Origin: Bimastos eiseni | Taxonomy: Eukaryota; Annelida; Clitellata; Crassiclitellata; Lumbricidae | Assembly (NCBI GenBank): GCA_959347315.1 | Contig: OY365815.1 | Span: forward strand, 902,501-966,500 | Direction of reading: 5' to 3' | Length of the DNA: 64,000 nucleotides | Part shown: positions 13,150 through 24,699 of the stretch, one piece after another | Layout of the letters: every line of letters starts with the position of its first letter | Numbering within the stretch: the first letter of the stretch is position 1 | Program-made: the position numbers and the translations under genes | Notes under the pieces: generated by a model | Told to the model about the DNA's origin: nothing | Databases searched by the model: none | Seen by the model: the letters and a program-made list of their open reading frames with translations, nothing else

Positions 13150-13265
13150 ATATATATATATATTTATGCATGTGTGTGTGCGTGTGTGTGTATGTGTGTG
13201 GGTGCATCCAAACATTCGAATGCATATATATATAATATGCATATATATATATATTATATATTTTT
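13150..13265 (+). repeat. TA and GT dinucleotide microsatellites
   Basis: Alternating TA runs flank a TGTGTGTGCG run, then further TATATA stretches. This is simple repeat DNA with no gene. Confidence 0.9.
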
Positions 13266-13524
13266 GTACATCATAAACAATGACGTTTTTATTCAACTCG
13301 ATTAATATCTTGAATATTTATATTCGTCGAATGTTGATATTGTGAGCTTAAGACCTTTATTCCATTCTTATAAATACATTGATGTGAATGTATATTTTGT
13401 GTGGAATGTCTGTCGATCGTTACAATCACTTATTGAATGTTATCTTCGTGATGACCACATGTGATGACGCTTCAGTGGCTGCAGGGATCGTATATAATGT
13501 AATGCAAATCTTCGAAAATTTCTC

Positions 13525-13580
13525 AGCGCCCACAAAGCCAGGTCAGGGAGACCAGCTTATTCACCGGCGCTATACACTTT
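13525..13580 (+). repeat. Dispersed repeat (CCACAAAGCCAGGTCAGGGA type), copy 1
   Basis: The stretch around CACAAAGCCAGGTCAGGGAG with CTTATTCACCGGC recurs with few changes at 22185-22240. It marks a dispersed retroposon family within this intron-rich gene. Confidence 0.6.
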
Positions 13581-13658
13581 ATGGCAATAATGTCTGATAG
13601 AGCTACATAAATGTTCAGTTGTTGAGATGCACGTGATATTAGGTTTTTGTCCATTTAG

Positions 13659-13837
13659 GTTTGTGGCTGTTGGAGGATTTGGTTCGGCGATCGTCTGTTG
13701 TCGTTCGTGCATGGAAGACAGATACGGACGTTTCAAGTGAAGCGCTGAGAACGACGCTCATGGATATCCGTCGAACGACCAAGGCTGTCATCATCTCTCA
13801 CACGTCAGAAGCGTTCATCATCAAAACACTGGAACAG
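13659..13837 (+). CDS. iGluR subunit exon: amino-terminal domain, second lobe
   Basis: A TCCATTTAG acceptor opens this exon in phase 1, completing a Gly codon with the exon at 6986-7234. It encodes LWLLEDLVRR, then SSVVVRAWKTD and DIRRTTKAVIISHTSEAFII, which are the helix-strand-helix-strand order of the second lobe. The family carries a strand of the form VII..S.E..IL at this place. It ends at CAG before GTCCTA in phase 0; reading on would give basic sequence without family character. About 17 residues expected by the family are then missing before the exon at 17467; the weak exon at 14108 fits that gap. Confidence 0.8.
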
Positions 13838-13999
13838 GTCCTACAGCGACAGACATCCATCCTAAGACGTGTCATCATCCATCGTCGACGTCATCCTATA
13901 TCTGATTCATCCGAGCTGTATACAAGCGGCAGAAGCTATGATGTCTCTCTCTGGGGTCAAATCGGTTCATCTCCAATCCAGTCAATTCAATCAATCAAC

Positions 14000-14060
14000 C
14001 AATCATTCATTATTCATCCATTCATTCAGAAGGCGACTTATATAGCGCCACTCCAATAGA
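14000..14060 (-). repeat. LINE/SINE 3' tail, reverse orientation
   Basis: A CAATCAATCAACC run is followed by GGCGACTTATATAGCGCC. Read on the minus strand this gives the GGCGCTATATAAG end plus GATTGATT tail seen elsewhere in the window. Confidence 0.5.
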
Positions 14061-14107
14061 CCTTCTCAGAGGCGTTGTCTAATCCTCCTTCCAATGTTTC
14101 TATGCAG

Positions 14108-14159
14108 GGTCCGTGGTTACAAGATGACTTTGACCACCATCTGAAGTACACATGTACAC
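14108..14159 (+). CDS. Possible short iGluR exon
   Basis: After a TTTCTATGCAG acceptor the frame reads GPWLQDDFDHHLKYT. This matches in length and character the segment G-x-x-x-x-x-Y-H-Y-I-F that links the preceding helix and the next strand in iGluR amino-terminal domains. The start phase (0) agrees with the exon ending at 13837. No donor in the right phase is visible: GTAC and GTAGGT leave phase 2 or 1, whereas the next exon needs phase 0. Either the donor is unusual, an indel is present, or the exon is decayed. Confidence 0.4.
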
Positions 14160-16919
14160 GTAGGTTGCGTAGGGAATCTAGTCTACTTTGTAATCGATAT
14201 CCTAAACGCATATTCTGTTTCTATTGTCTAGATTGCGCAATTTTAAATCTATTGCTCTTACTGACTTACATCCATCTTATTTCGTCCTTGTAATTGTTTT
14301 CGCTCCTCTTCCTCCTACAGACATCAATTCCTCTGTCCCGTCTATAGATCGTGTGTGATAATCGTATCCCATCTCCCCCGCTTCCAATCACACCCACTTA
14401 ATCCAACCAAAGTCACCCTGAATCCACGCACAGGTCCGCATAGAGTCCACTCCAATCTGACTTTGCCATCGGTCATCACAGCCAATCTCATTGATCGACC
14501 TGTCTCAATGCTTAATCCAAGCGCCGTCCTACCGTCCACTCTCAGACTGAGGTTAGGTCTGCTGCTGCTGCTGTAGCAGCCTGGCCAGTCTACCATGACG
14601 GAACACAGCGGACCCTTGATGTGGGGATAAAAGCACCCAACAGAAGTTGTCTTGAAAATCAGTTAAGTCAGGATAAGGTTAAGAAAAAATAGATTCGCTG
14701 AGGAAATTCACAGAGTCGACCGCAGTTCCACAATTATCGTTATTTCTTTTTAAACTATTTAATGGCTAAGCGCTTATTATTCATGAGCGCATCGCTGTGT
14801 CGTCGAAAGAACCCATCTGACTAGTCGCAGTTATCATCAATGAGCCAGAGATAGACTATCAAGTCCAGTGGTAGGGAGGAAAAGAGGCATAGAGAGGGTC
14901 TGCTAAGGTGGACACCGGCTGAGAGGAAATAGATTGGATGGATGGCTAGAGAAGAGGAGGAATTCAGTTCGACTTCTTGCATTATGATAATACAACACAT
15001 GTATCAGGAACGGTAGATAGTTACAAAGTGGTGAAGTCAATCGATGTAATGCTGATTCATTGGCTCGAATCTTACAACATCTTGAGATGCTTGCACGGTT
15101 TGTCGAGAAATGGAAAATAAGAAAGCGGCAAGACTGCTTTAAGGTGAGCAGATATAAACGACAGAAGAATAGCGTTGTGATGATTCTAAATTGGAATTTT
15201 CAGCAGAAGGTCTCGCAATTCAATAGCACTAAATAAGCAAACTAGATGTACTCAGTTCTCTTCAGCCTAGTAATCAGAACATTTCGACAGACCATAGGGG
15301 CTGCCCAACTAATCAACCTTCTTGCTCTTCCAGTTGTTCCGCGCATGCGCTCTGCTACGGCCCAATTCAGGAGCTCTGTTTATATTGGCCCCTCATGATG
15401 GAACCGTCTTCTAAAATTCCTGTTTCTGGAATTGTTATCCCTCTCACCTTCCCAATTCCGGATGCACCTTAATTCCTGTTCTCTGGCCCAAGCAAAGACG
15501 CCCGTTGAGAGGGCTGCTGATCTTGAGCGGCGCTAGGCCAATACAAACATTCAGTTACATTACATAACCTAGACTACCTTCATGTCATATTTGTCGTTGT
15601 AGGCATTGAGGCTCGGAATGTTGTCCAGTCAATATTCTTGGCTGGCTCCTTTTCTTGTAAGTTACTCTCATTGGCTATGCAGTGGTGTGCAAAAGTCTTC
15701 CACCACCCAAATTCTTTACCGTTTTTCAGCCCTATAGTACTGTTATCTTTATTCTGCCTTAGAATCAATATAAATGCTTCCATTTAATTCTGCAGAGGGG
15801 CACTTAACTTTGAACATCAATATCTGATAATAGATTTCTTCCAACGTCATCATTATTATTTATGGTATGACAACATGATCCTCATATAGAAACCTTATAG
15901 AAATGACGAATTGTATGTGTGAAAGTTGGTGTCGCATGAACTCCTGCATGAGCAGTGGGATAAGGGCGGAGTTGTTGCCACCTCGTCACCAGTGTGTCTC
16001 CGCTGCCTGCAGTTCGATCTGAGGGGCTGCAAGGCACGCAGGAAGCAGCAGCTGATGACTGATGTCCAGTGGCGCAAAAGATTCCAGTGGGCAGTGTAGT
16101 ATGCCAACTGCAGTTGTGCAATCTATTAGAAGGTGCTGTTCAGCGATGGTGCTCAGTTGCCTCTTTGGCAACCAGACCCATGCATATGTGAAGAGGTTTC
16201 ATGGAGAAGAATTTAAGCTGCAATGCCTGAATTTGTCTCAAACCGGTCCACTCAATGGCGACGCTCTGCAGGAAAGTAGTGAATAACAAAGTTCGACTCA
16301 TTAAATACCGATCCATTAGTGAAACAAAACCCGATGATGCAAGACTTTTTAAGACCGCTACAAGACAAAAGGATTACGATCGTACATTTTCACTATTTCA
16401 TGTCCTCACATTGCACCATGCACAGTTAATCTCGATCCAACTTTCACACAGAATTCGTCATTTCTATGAGGTTTCTGTAAGAGGATCATGTTGTCCCACA
16501 GTAAATGACAGTGACACAGGAAGAAATCTATCTCTTGGTTGTGATTTGCAAAGCTAAATGCCACTTCTGTAGGATGAAAAAGGAATAATTGTAGTGCGCA
16601 TGGGCAGAAGAGAGATAACAGCATTTATGGCTAAAAATGAAACAGATTTTGGGTGATGCAAGACTTTTACACACCACAGTAATTCATATACTTGTCATGG
16701 TCTGAAATCTGAATCGATGTAGGCCAATAAGCCTGCATGTATTAGCAGACCTTGACAGATATTCGTGCTGTATTCTATTACCAGGGTCTCGGAAGATACA
16801 CTTACTTCCTTACTTATGATGCGAATGACTCATTCGCTCAGACATTCATTTCTTCATGCATTCCTTCATGAATTTGGACGTGAGGCTAATCTGTCGTTAG
16901 ACGACGCAATGTTATGGAT
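14160..16919. other. iGluR intron, no gene seen
   Basis: I see no exon, RNA or element with clear ends. Similar sequence in opposite orientation around 15895-15960 and 16405-16470 (a TAGAAATGACGAATT... stretch and its complement) hints at an inverted repeat pair about 0.5 kb apart. Confidence 0.4.
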
Positions 16920-17193
16920 GAAGAATCGGTCTATTGAAATTTGAAGAATCGGTCTATTGAAATTTGAAGAATTGGTCTATTGAAATTTGAAGAATTGGTC
17001 TATTGAAATTTGAAGAATTGGTCTATTGAAATTTAAAGAATTGGTCTATTGAAATTTAAAGAATTGGTCTATTGAAATTTGAAGAATTGGTCTATTGAAA
17101 TTTGAAGAATTGGTCTATAGAAATTTGAAGAATTGGTCTATTGAAATTTAAAGAATTAGTCTATTGAAATTTGAAGAATTGGTCTATTGAAAT
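16920..17193 (+). repeat. 23-bp tandem repeat, about 12 copies
   Basis: The unit GAAGAATTGGTCTATTGAAA plus TTT repeats about twelve times with few substitutions (CGG for TGG in the first copies, TAAAG for TGAAG in some). A single isolated unit recurs at about 19436-19460 in the same gene. Confidence 0.95.
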
Positions 17194-17466
17194 CCATCCT
17201 ATTGCACTGACTATAAAGATTGCATTTTCAACAACAGTAATGACATTCTTTTCCCCATCTGATTGATATATTTACGTATGCTGACACTACATCTCTCAGA
17301 GGCCCAATAAGAGTCACCGTAAGAGTCGCTTTTCAAGTGTTCTATTTCACTGCATTACATCACACTGAATGATTCGTTCATTTTTTTAATTAAGTAATTC
17401 ATTTGTTCCTTCGTTAGTTGAGCTGAGAGTAGATTAATTGATTTGATTTGAAATTATGATACATAG

Positions 17467-17730
17467 ATCGCAAAGGATTTGGAAGCAACGAGTTTTTCGG
17501 ACACAGGAGTCACACTGTTTGCTCTTCGCGTCTCTCTCGACCGACCAGACACCTATGAAGAGGATGATGACGATGACGAAGACGATGGTGTTGGCTTCAC
17601 CAGATACGAATACGCCACAGTACGTGACAGTCTGCTTGTAATCTACCAATCCATTCGCATACATCATCGTCTCACCGGCAGATGCAGTCTCGAAGATAGA
17701 GGAGGAGACCTGCTGCCGCTACTGACTAAG
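17467..17730 (+). CDS. iGluR subunit exon: amino-terminal domain, third part
   Basis: 264 bases with phase 0 at both ends, donor AAG|GTATCT. The start follows a pyrimidine-poor ATACATAG acceptor; an in-frame TAG just upstream excludes a longer exon. It encodes IAKDLEATSFSDTGVTLFAL, the strand pair that in iGluRs carries the LDLE...G-V-N-x-T-G-F signature, then RVSLDRPDTYEE. An unusual acidic run (EEDDDDDEDDG) follows. The helix RDSLLVIYQSIRIHH then matches the conserved ..D.V..I.....A. helix. The acidic run sits where the family has a variable loop. The exon continues in phase into 21810. Confidence 0.85.
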
Positions 17731-18383
17731 GTATCTGCCAAGAACTAGACACGGAATATGGACACACTAAGATTCAGTTCGTTAATTGATTCTGTCACTC
17801 AGTCAATCAGTCAATCAATCAGTTAACCAATCAGTCAGTCTACCTACCACGAAGTCAGTCAGTCAGTCAGTCAGTCAGTCAGTCAGTCGGTCAGACAGTT
17901 AGCCGCGTGATCATTGTTCGTTCCTTTGTTCACGCGTTCATTCATTCGTTCAATAATTCGTTCAATCATTCGTTCATTGTTGGTTCGTGCGTTCATTTAT
18001 TCTTTTGTGTGATCAGAGTGTATATATATATATAAAATATAAATATATATATTTAACCACAGAGCCTAAGGCGGACAGAGGGACAAACACACATACAATG
18101 ACACATACACTCACACAAGAGAGAGAGAGAGAGGAGAGATAGACAAAAAGACAAACAACCAAAGAAAGAGAAAAAGAGCAGAAGGATATAAATGCAGAAG
18201 AGACGACGCGTGTCTATGCACGCTGTCTGCACCTGTGATCCATCCATTGGAGGAGGAGGAGGAGGAGGAGGAGAAGGAGGAGGAGGAGGAGGAGGAGAGG
18301 AGGATCGTCTTAAATGTCGTCACTCTCTCTTTCTGTCTCTGTCTCTGTCTCTCTTTCTCTCTCTGTCTCTGTCTCTGTCTCTC

Positions 18384-18418
<35 letters not shown>

Positions 18419-18751
18419 AACACACACACACAAGCGCGAACTATCCTTTTGATGCTATGATATTCATCATTCGCTAATTCTCTCGCTTCTTTCCTTGAAC
18501 CACTTTTCCATTCGTCCATCCATCCATCCATCCATCCATCCATCCATCTGTCACCTTCCATCAAGCCATGATCCTTCTAATTATCCCGCCTCCTCGCATA
18601 GGTCAACGAAACCCATCAACATTTTTCTTTTCATATCGTATCCGATATAACGTCTTTCGGTCCTCTCGCAAATTCCCGACGTCTACAGAAAACTGGTCAC
18701 GATAGAAACCTTTCAATTTTTCCTCGCCTGTGATAATGAAAACGCCACCCT

Positions 18752-18788
<37 letters not shown>

Positions 18789-21700
18789 CTGACCTCCTTC
18801 AAAATCAAATGCCCTCAAGGATCAGACGATCTTCCGCAAGGCGTCCAGCTCAGTTGCGACACTATAATTTCTTCAGGATAATTGACCTCATCAACCCAAC
18901 TGTACACCATCCGCTGTTTCAAGAAGCATCTAGCAATTGAACTGTTTACACTGCATTGTTCTGTGAGGCGAAGACAAGGGTTCCGCTGAAAACTTACAGG
19001 GCGAACAAATTAAGGCTTTTGCTTAACATCTGTGTATAACTTATTGCAAGAGAATTCATGCGTCCTTGTCATCCCGGGGCGTCCAGATAGGGGGGGGGGG
19101 GGGGGGTCCGGAGGCAAATGCCTCCAATTTCAGCTAGGGGGGATTTTTGAGTCTTAGGGAAGAATTTTTTTAGTCTTAGGGGGAAATATCTTCAAGTCTT
19201 TAACAAACTTTGTATGTTATTGTAACAATGTAATTAATTATAAAGTAAGGCTATATTATAAAAAATATGTTATAAGTTAATTTTATTCACAGTTTCAGAC
19301 TATGAAACAAGTTAGTAGTCTAGTACTCCTAAAAGAACTGACAACTGGTTGCATATGCTCTTTAAGTTATTTAATTTCTTGTTTTTGGTTCCTGTTGCCA
19401 TCTGCTGTTGCAAAGATTGCTAACTTCGCATGTTTGAAGAATTGGTCTATTGAAAAAATTTGTGCATGTTTCCAAAATGAGTGTAGGACATTTGCCCCCC
19501 GGACATTTGCCCCATGTAAAGGTTAAATGCAAAATGTATCTATCATCACTCACACACATTAATTTTTTCCAAAAATTCCTACATTTACAATTATAGTCAA
19601 TAAGATCGGCTGATGACTTCAGATCCGCACTGCCACTCGTGGTTTTTCTTTAGAAAATGTTGGTTCGTCTATTTGGAACTCACTGCCAACTACATGTATG
19701 TTGAAAAATATTAGTGCTCTTGTAGTATTTAAAGTCAATTTACGAAGGTTTAAGATTTCTCTCAGGCTATTTCTTTCAAATAAAAAAAGGGAGGAAAACA
19801 TAAGGGCTAACTGTTACAGATAGGCGTAATGGAGTGAAATATTATCGAAAAGAAAATTGGGGAAAAAATAAAATCTCATTGAAAATAGCATATCCATCAA
19901 TTTATCTGATGCGTGACACATACCACGGGCAACATAGTTAACTATAGTTAAGTTTTTCATTATGCGTATAAACATGTTTATTAGACTAATAAACATATTT
20001 ATATTTGTTAAGCTTTGCTCCTGCCTATCACGCCTTTTGCTCAATTCAGTCTTACGATTATGGGTGTGCCTTGATAGCTTCGTTGGTCCCTTTAGGTTCT
20101 CCATTTTATGCAAGCATTTTTTTTTATAAATTCATGTTCTGTTATACATTGCATGGCGGATGCCGTAAAAAATTATGTCATGTCATAATAATATTAATAA
20201 TAATTTAGTTTAATTTCAAACTGACAAACTACGGCATGATTACAAGTAGGCTACAGTATGAACGGATGATTACAATCATGTTAGGGTTATTGAACCTCTA
20301 TAAAATTTTGAAAAATATATTTGCCATCAATCCAACGCGGAACCTTCATAGGCATCTGTTATATAGGCCGTTCGGAGAGCTTATGGTCAAACCGGGGTAG
20401 AAAAATAATTATTATCCTAGTCCGGGTCATTTGTCCTATTCCGGAGAGCAACTGTCCAGGCGAGCGGCAATTATCCGAGGTTAAATGTCCATTTAATTCC
20501 AAAATAATATTAAATGAAGAATTATGAAGCAAATAAAGATGTCGTGGCGTCAGAAAACTGTGCTACCCATCTTGTTATGGATATTGTGAATGTCACAATG
20601 GATGTGGCGAACACGATAGGACGGTTTGATAATATGCATATTCCCACTTAAAGACAACATTGACCAGTTATAGGAATAATTAACCCCGTGAAATCATCAT
20701 TTACCATGCTCATTAAATAATAAAAATAACTTTAAATAAGAATATGACAAATTAATAATTTATTAGTATTACATTACAGAAATAATTTGAAATAAAGCTG
20801 GTTCCATAGTCAAAATATCTTGGGAAACGCTGCAATAGACGATCGTGCAATACACAGTTAGTCGTTAGTTCGATAACAGATTCTCGGGTCGGAAGGCGGA
20901 TGAAGATAAATTTGTGCTAGGCTTGTTCGGCTAAATAGGAAGTTAATTTTACATTTCCGTTAGGTCTACAGAGTCTATACTTATTAACTTACTTTAGCAG
21001 GAGTAGTAATCTAACGGATGTCGTGGTTCTTTAATGTATCCAATTATTCTGGGACAGCACCAGTGGCAAATAGCGTCGCTTGACAATTCAATCATTATGA
21101 CTGCTGAATCGTTTCCATCTTTCCATCTGTCATTCTATTTCTGTACCGTTCGTGTTGTATTCCTACCCTACCCAGATTAAGCAATCGCGTTTTAAGGCTC
21201 GATGTCCAGCGCTCTACTCCTGCGACGTCTGTGGTTATATGTCTGTGCTTTATCTGTCAATGTCTGTCTGTCTGTCTCTGTCTGCCTGTGTCTGTCTGGT
21301 GTCCGTCTCCGATGATGACTGTCGATTCGATCAGCGCCGATTAGGAGTTCCTCGTGTAATCTCTTCACTCTGAGATTTTCTGTTTCCAACGAAGATACAG
21401 GAACATCGCAACAACATCGGCTGATTCCTCCGCTGTTGCTGCGGCCTCTGCCGTCTGACAATTACTATTTTTGTCTTTTCTCGAGATCATCGTGTTTTGT
21501 TATTTATTAGAGAAATGCCTCACCCATGAAACTCCATGCACACTTTTGACAGCTTTTGTAATTATGGGCACTGCATGCTTTCTAACTGTGGCCGTCGAAT
21601 TGTCCCTATCTATGATTGTTAGCTTGTCAGGTTTTTCTTGAACAGGTGTCATGGAAAACATGGTTTCTTGTTTCTTGGACGAGGGTTTTACTGCGGCATC

Positions 21701-21809
21701 TTTTGAAAAAGGAGAATCCGATCAGAAAGTCTGTGACGACAATGTACGTATAGGACCTGCAGCCTATGAAAACATAATCAGCCTAAGCTTGATGATTGGC
21801 TGTTCGTAG
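17731..21809. other. iGluR intron: microsatellites and non-coding DNA
   Basis: It contains CAGT/CAAT runs (17790-17890), ATTCGTTC runs (17935-18000), a GGA patch and a CTCTGTCT run ending in ACAC (18250-18430), a CATC run (18518-18548), TA repeats (18750-18790), poly-G (19090-19107) and a TCTG run (21250-21300). Between 19110 and 21100 I see only AT-rich non-coding DNA. Confidence 0.5.
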
Positions 21810-21914
21810 ATGGATGTCGTGGGAATGACTGGACGGCTGGCATTTGATGAGAATGGTGTTCGCTATGGCTATATCGTCGACATTCTCTCACTCGAATCGA
21901 ATGGTTTCCACCAG
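21810..21914 (+). CDS. iGluR subunit exon: end of amino-terminal domain
   Basis: 105 bases with phase 0 at both ends, acceptor GTTCGTAG, donor CCAG|GTAGTA. It encodes MDVVGMTGRLAFDENGVRYG and then YIVDILSLESNGFHQ. This is the G-LTG-x-I-x-F-x-x-x-G-R motif and following strand that close the amino-terminal domain in AMPA, kainate and related receptors. Its Met is internal, not a start codon. Confidence 0.9.
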
Positions 21915-22184
21915 GTAGTACATCACTTCACAGCATCATTGTTAGGCGGAAGAAATCATTTAGTAATTATTTGTTGGTTGAACTACTTGATGCGTCATCG
22001 TGTGTTTAATTGTGTTGTTATATTTAATTATAACAATGACCTTTTACCAAAGGGTCTCCACACTTTGAAAGCCTATCAGAGGGCGCCTATACTTTTCCAA
22101 CTTTCAGCAATAAAATGCTGCTATCTCTGATTCTAGATTGTCAGCTAGTGATGTAATGTAAAGAAAATCTTGTAAGATTTCACA

Positions 22185-22345
22185 GAGCCCACAAAAGCCA
22201 CGTCAGGGAGACAAGCGTATTCACCGGCCACTTGAGGTCCAAGGAGCGTTGGTTAAATTTAATGTATAGGTAATGGGCAACTTGCATGGCTGCCGACAGT
22301 TGAAGTCGACTCCTTTAGTCACTTGTTCATTATTCGGTCATAAAT
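22185..22345 (+). repeat. Dispersed repeat copies (two families)
   Basis: 22185-22240 repeats the CACAAAAGCCACGTCAGGGA stretch of 13525-13580. 22270-22345 carries the CTTGCATGGCTGCCGACAG stretch followed by CGACTCC, which recurs at 29420-29480, 47415-47490 and 49037-49115. It is a SINE-like family without a clear A/T tail. Confidence 0.6.
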
Positions 22346-22364
22346 TTTTATTAATTATTATCAT

Positions 22365-22500
22365 TTTATTTTATTATTATTATTATTTTTATTATTATTA
22401 TTATTATCATCATCATCATCATCATTATTATCATTATTAGTAGTAGTATTCTTCTTCTTCCTTTTATTATTATTATTTTTATGACAATGTCAATAACATA
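22365..22500 (+). repeat. ATT/ATC microsatellite
   Basis: Imperfect TTATTATTATT and CATCATCAT runs with a short CTTCTTCTTC insert. This is simple repeat DNA upstream of the 3' end of the retrotransposon copy at 22659. Confidence 0.85.
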
Positions 22501-22658
22501 AATGTGCAAGAAAGAAAGACACTATAAATTGAAAGTAAATGAATGAGCTTTGCGTACTGAATATGTCAGCTTGATCGCTGGATATAATATGAGAGTATTA
22601 CAGAGACCCTGTAAGCGGAACAGATCTTCCTACTATTTTTTTATTACTATTATTATTA

Positions 22659-23649
22659 GACTATAGCCTCACGAAAGAGCCTCTGAAGGCAACTGCATTG
22701 AAGCGCTGGATGCAAACTGACAATCGTAGGAACAAGTAGCTTGTCTCGCTGGTGACATGTGTCAGGAGGCGACCCAAGTCTTTGATAAAGTCCACTCCGT
22801 CGTTGTTGACTGGGCCCGTGGTCACAAAGGCCAATGGAACAAAGAGATAGGTAGCGAGCTGGCTGTACTTGATGGTTTTCCTGGTGGCTGCCACCTCCGC
22901 TGCAGCCCCCACCGAAGATGACGTCACTTGGATATATGATGGAGCCACGGTGTCAATCACTGTCGCATCCCATATCAGGTTCCGTCCTCTTCGCCATGGA
23001 ATCAGCGTCAGACCATCAGGGCGTTTTCCGTCCGTCCGTTCTGGAGAGTCCGGGGGGTTCCTTAATATTTGCGAAACCAGCGCGTGTGAGGCTACGACTG
23101 ATTATGTCGTTTAATGTTGCGTGCCTGGCGAACCGCCCTGGCCCAAGACCACAAGGAAGTCCGTGTGCTCCTTCCGCATTGACTCGTGACCCGCATGGGC
23201 ATACGTGTGGCTCACATATGTGTGTCCCCAGACGGAGACCCACCGCAATTCTGACAGCTTCGTCGTCTAGCCGAAGTCCATATGAAGTGACTGGTAGGGC
23301 AAAGAGCCAGTCTCCGGCATGCGATGCTGCGGCTGCCTTGATTCGCGCCTGATGATATGGGTCGGTTTGGGCAATGCTCAACTCGGTGGCTGCCTTCTGC
23401 AGTAGCGGCTTGTCCCAGCTTGATTGCTTGTGTGCTGCATCATTGTCCGGACGCATCATTTGGCTCTCGGTGTACCACAGATGTTCCATCTTCTCAAGCA
23501 GTTCATCGACGTCGGACCAAGTGCTGCCTGGAGGACTGCAGTGCGCGTGTGCTAGCAGCGGAAGCCAAAAAGGCGGGAAGCGCCAGCGAGATCACTCGGC
23601 GAATTCCTAATCCTCCCATCTTTACTGGTTATGATGCTTGAAGCCATTG

Positions 23650-23650
<1 letters not shown>
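22659..23650 (-). mobile_element. 5'-truncated TAA-flanked retrotransposon copy (endonuclease end)
   Basis: Minus-strand 3' third of the same non-LTR family as the 55.5-62.6 kb array. Frame 23489-23016 holds HICEPHVCPCGS, AEGAHGLPCGLGPGRFARH and LNDIISRSLTRAG, a Cys/His knuckle. After a frame change the segment 22960-22661 continues with WDATV-type sequence, NNDGVDFIKDLGR and CIQRFNAVAF. The PDG...WDATV...DT arrangement fits the restriction-like endonuclease of R2/R4/CRE-type elements. The coding end abuts a TAATAATA-like run below 22659. The truncated 5' side abuts a pure ATT array at 23651-23721. It lies inside an iGluR intron, 118 bases from the next exon. Confidence 0.85.

Positions 23651-23721
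<71 letters not shown>
23651..23721 (+). repeat. (ATT)n microsatellite, retrotransposon target
   Basis: About 23 perfect ATT units directly join the truncated 5' end of the retrotransposon copy at 22659-23650. Confidence 0.97.
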
Positions 23722-23722
<1 letters not shown>

Positions 23723-23767
23723 GCTCTCTTTGAATATGTGCGTCCTGTTCGTATCTAATCTTATCAG

Positions 23768-23896
23768 GTTGGTCAATGGAATTCCTCGGTGAAGGAATCA
23801 GATGCCAGACTACGCCTGAACCAACCAAAGTCACCTGAGACGAGTGGCGTGTCGTCTGCTGACATCAATAAGACCATCAAAGTCGTCTCAATTCTG
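23768..23896 (+). CDS. iGluR subunit exon: linker into ligand-binding domain
   Basis: 129 bases, phase 0, acceptor CTTATCAG, donor ATTCTG|GTTGGA. It begins VGQWNSSVKES, the G-x-W motif that follows the amino-terminal domain in iGluRs, and ends NKTIKVVSIL, the first beta strand of ligand-binding segment S1. The acceptor lies only about 45 bases after the TAA microsatellite of the retrotransposon insertion, so the insertion nearly reaches the splice signals. Confidence 0.9.
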
Positions 23897-24019
23897 GTTG
23901 GAATCATTAATGAAACGACGAATGACATTCATTCTAATTATATACTTAATTATTCCGTCAGAAAACAGAACAGAACATCGGCGCAAATCATAGCAGAATG
24001 AGAGCAATCACTGCGCTAT

Positions 24020-24136
24020 ATAACAGGACGCCAGAGTGTGTGCATATATGTGTGTGTGCATGTATGTGTGTGTGCATGTATGTGTGTGTGCATGTATGTG
24101 TGTGTGCATGTATGTGTGTGTGTGCCTGTACGTGTA

Positions 24137-24185
<49 letters not shown>
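24020..24185 (+). repeat. TGTG/CATG and TA microsatellites
   Basis: Five or so TGTGTGTGCATGTA units are followed by about 30 TA dinucleotides. This is simple repeat DNA. Confidence 0.95.
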
Positions 24186-24189
<4 letters not shown>

Positions 24190-24699
24190 AGTTTATTTAA
24201 CGACGCATCCGTGACAAGGATGATAGACCTATGCCTTATACAATTAATTAAGGCACAATGTACATGACATGTTAGTACAGTATCGTCTCGTATTTAAGAG
24301 CTAATCTATAATTGTTCATTAAATTTATGCAGTTATTATCAATTTTATAAGAGTTCTTCTCAATCTATGTACATGAAGCTGCAGAGTTCGTTGGATTTTT
24401 TGTGCAGGCGTTAGGCGCAATCATCTAGATGTCTAAGAGGTCTGCTCATACTCTACAGGAGGTCAGAGAGAACCTAACAGCCTATAATAGATATCACCCT
24501 GCACCTCGTAGGTGGCCTACTTGGTTCGCATTTCGGTTAACGTTAATTAAGTGTAACTGATCAGATCCAATGTAAAGTAAAGCGTCGCTGCTTAATGACT
24601 TCTGCTCAATGGTAACTAACGGTGATGGTTGGAGCATTGTTGATAATGGTTGTTAGGAGCACAGGTAGTCAGTAGACCTATTAGGATGGTGATCAACTC

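Larger units (their letters stand above)
7235..13658. other. iGluR intron rich in low-complexity DNA
   Basis: No receptor exon is visible. From 7300 to 9480 the DNA is ordinary and non-coding. It then holds a GGT-rich minisatellite (9530-9782), CTCT runs (10405-10465), GA-rich DNA (11280-11690), a GACTGACA run (11770-11850), the GGA tract (12390-13010) and TA/GT repeats (13150-13265). The long open frames in these tracts are products of composition. Confidence 0.55.

Noticed and set aside
16920..17193. CRISPR-like array
   Set aside because: Units are directly adjacent without unique spacers, in a eukaryotic intron; it is a simple satellite.
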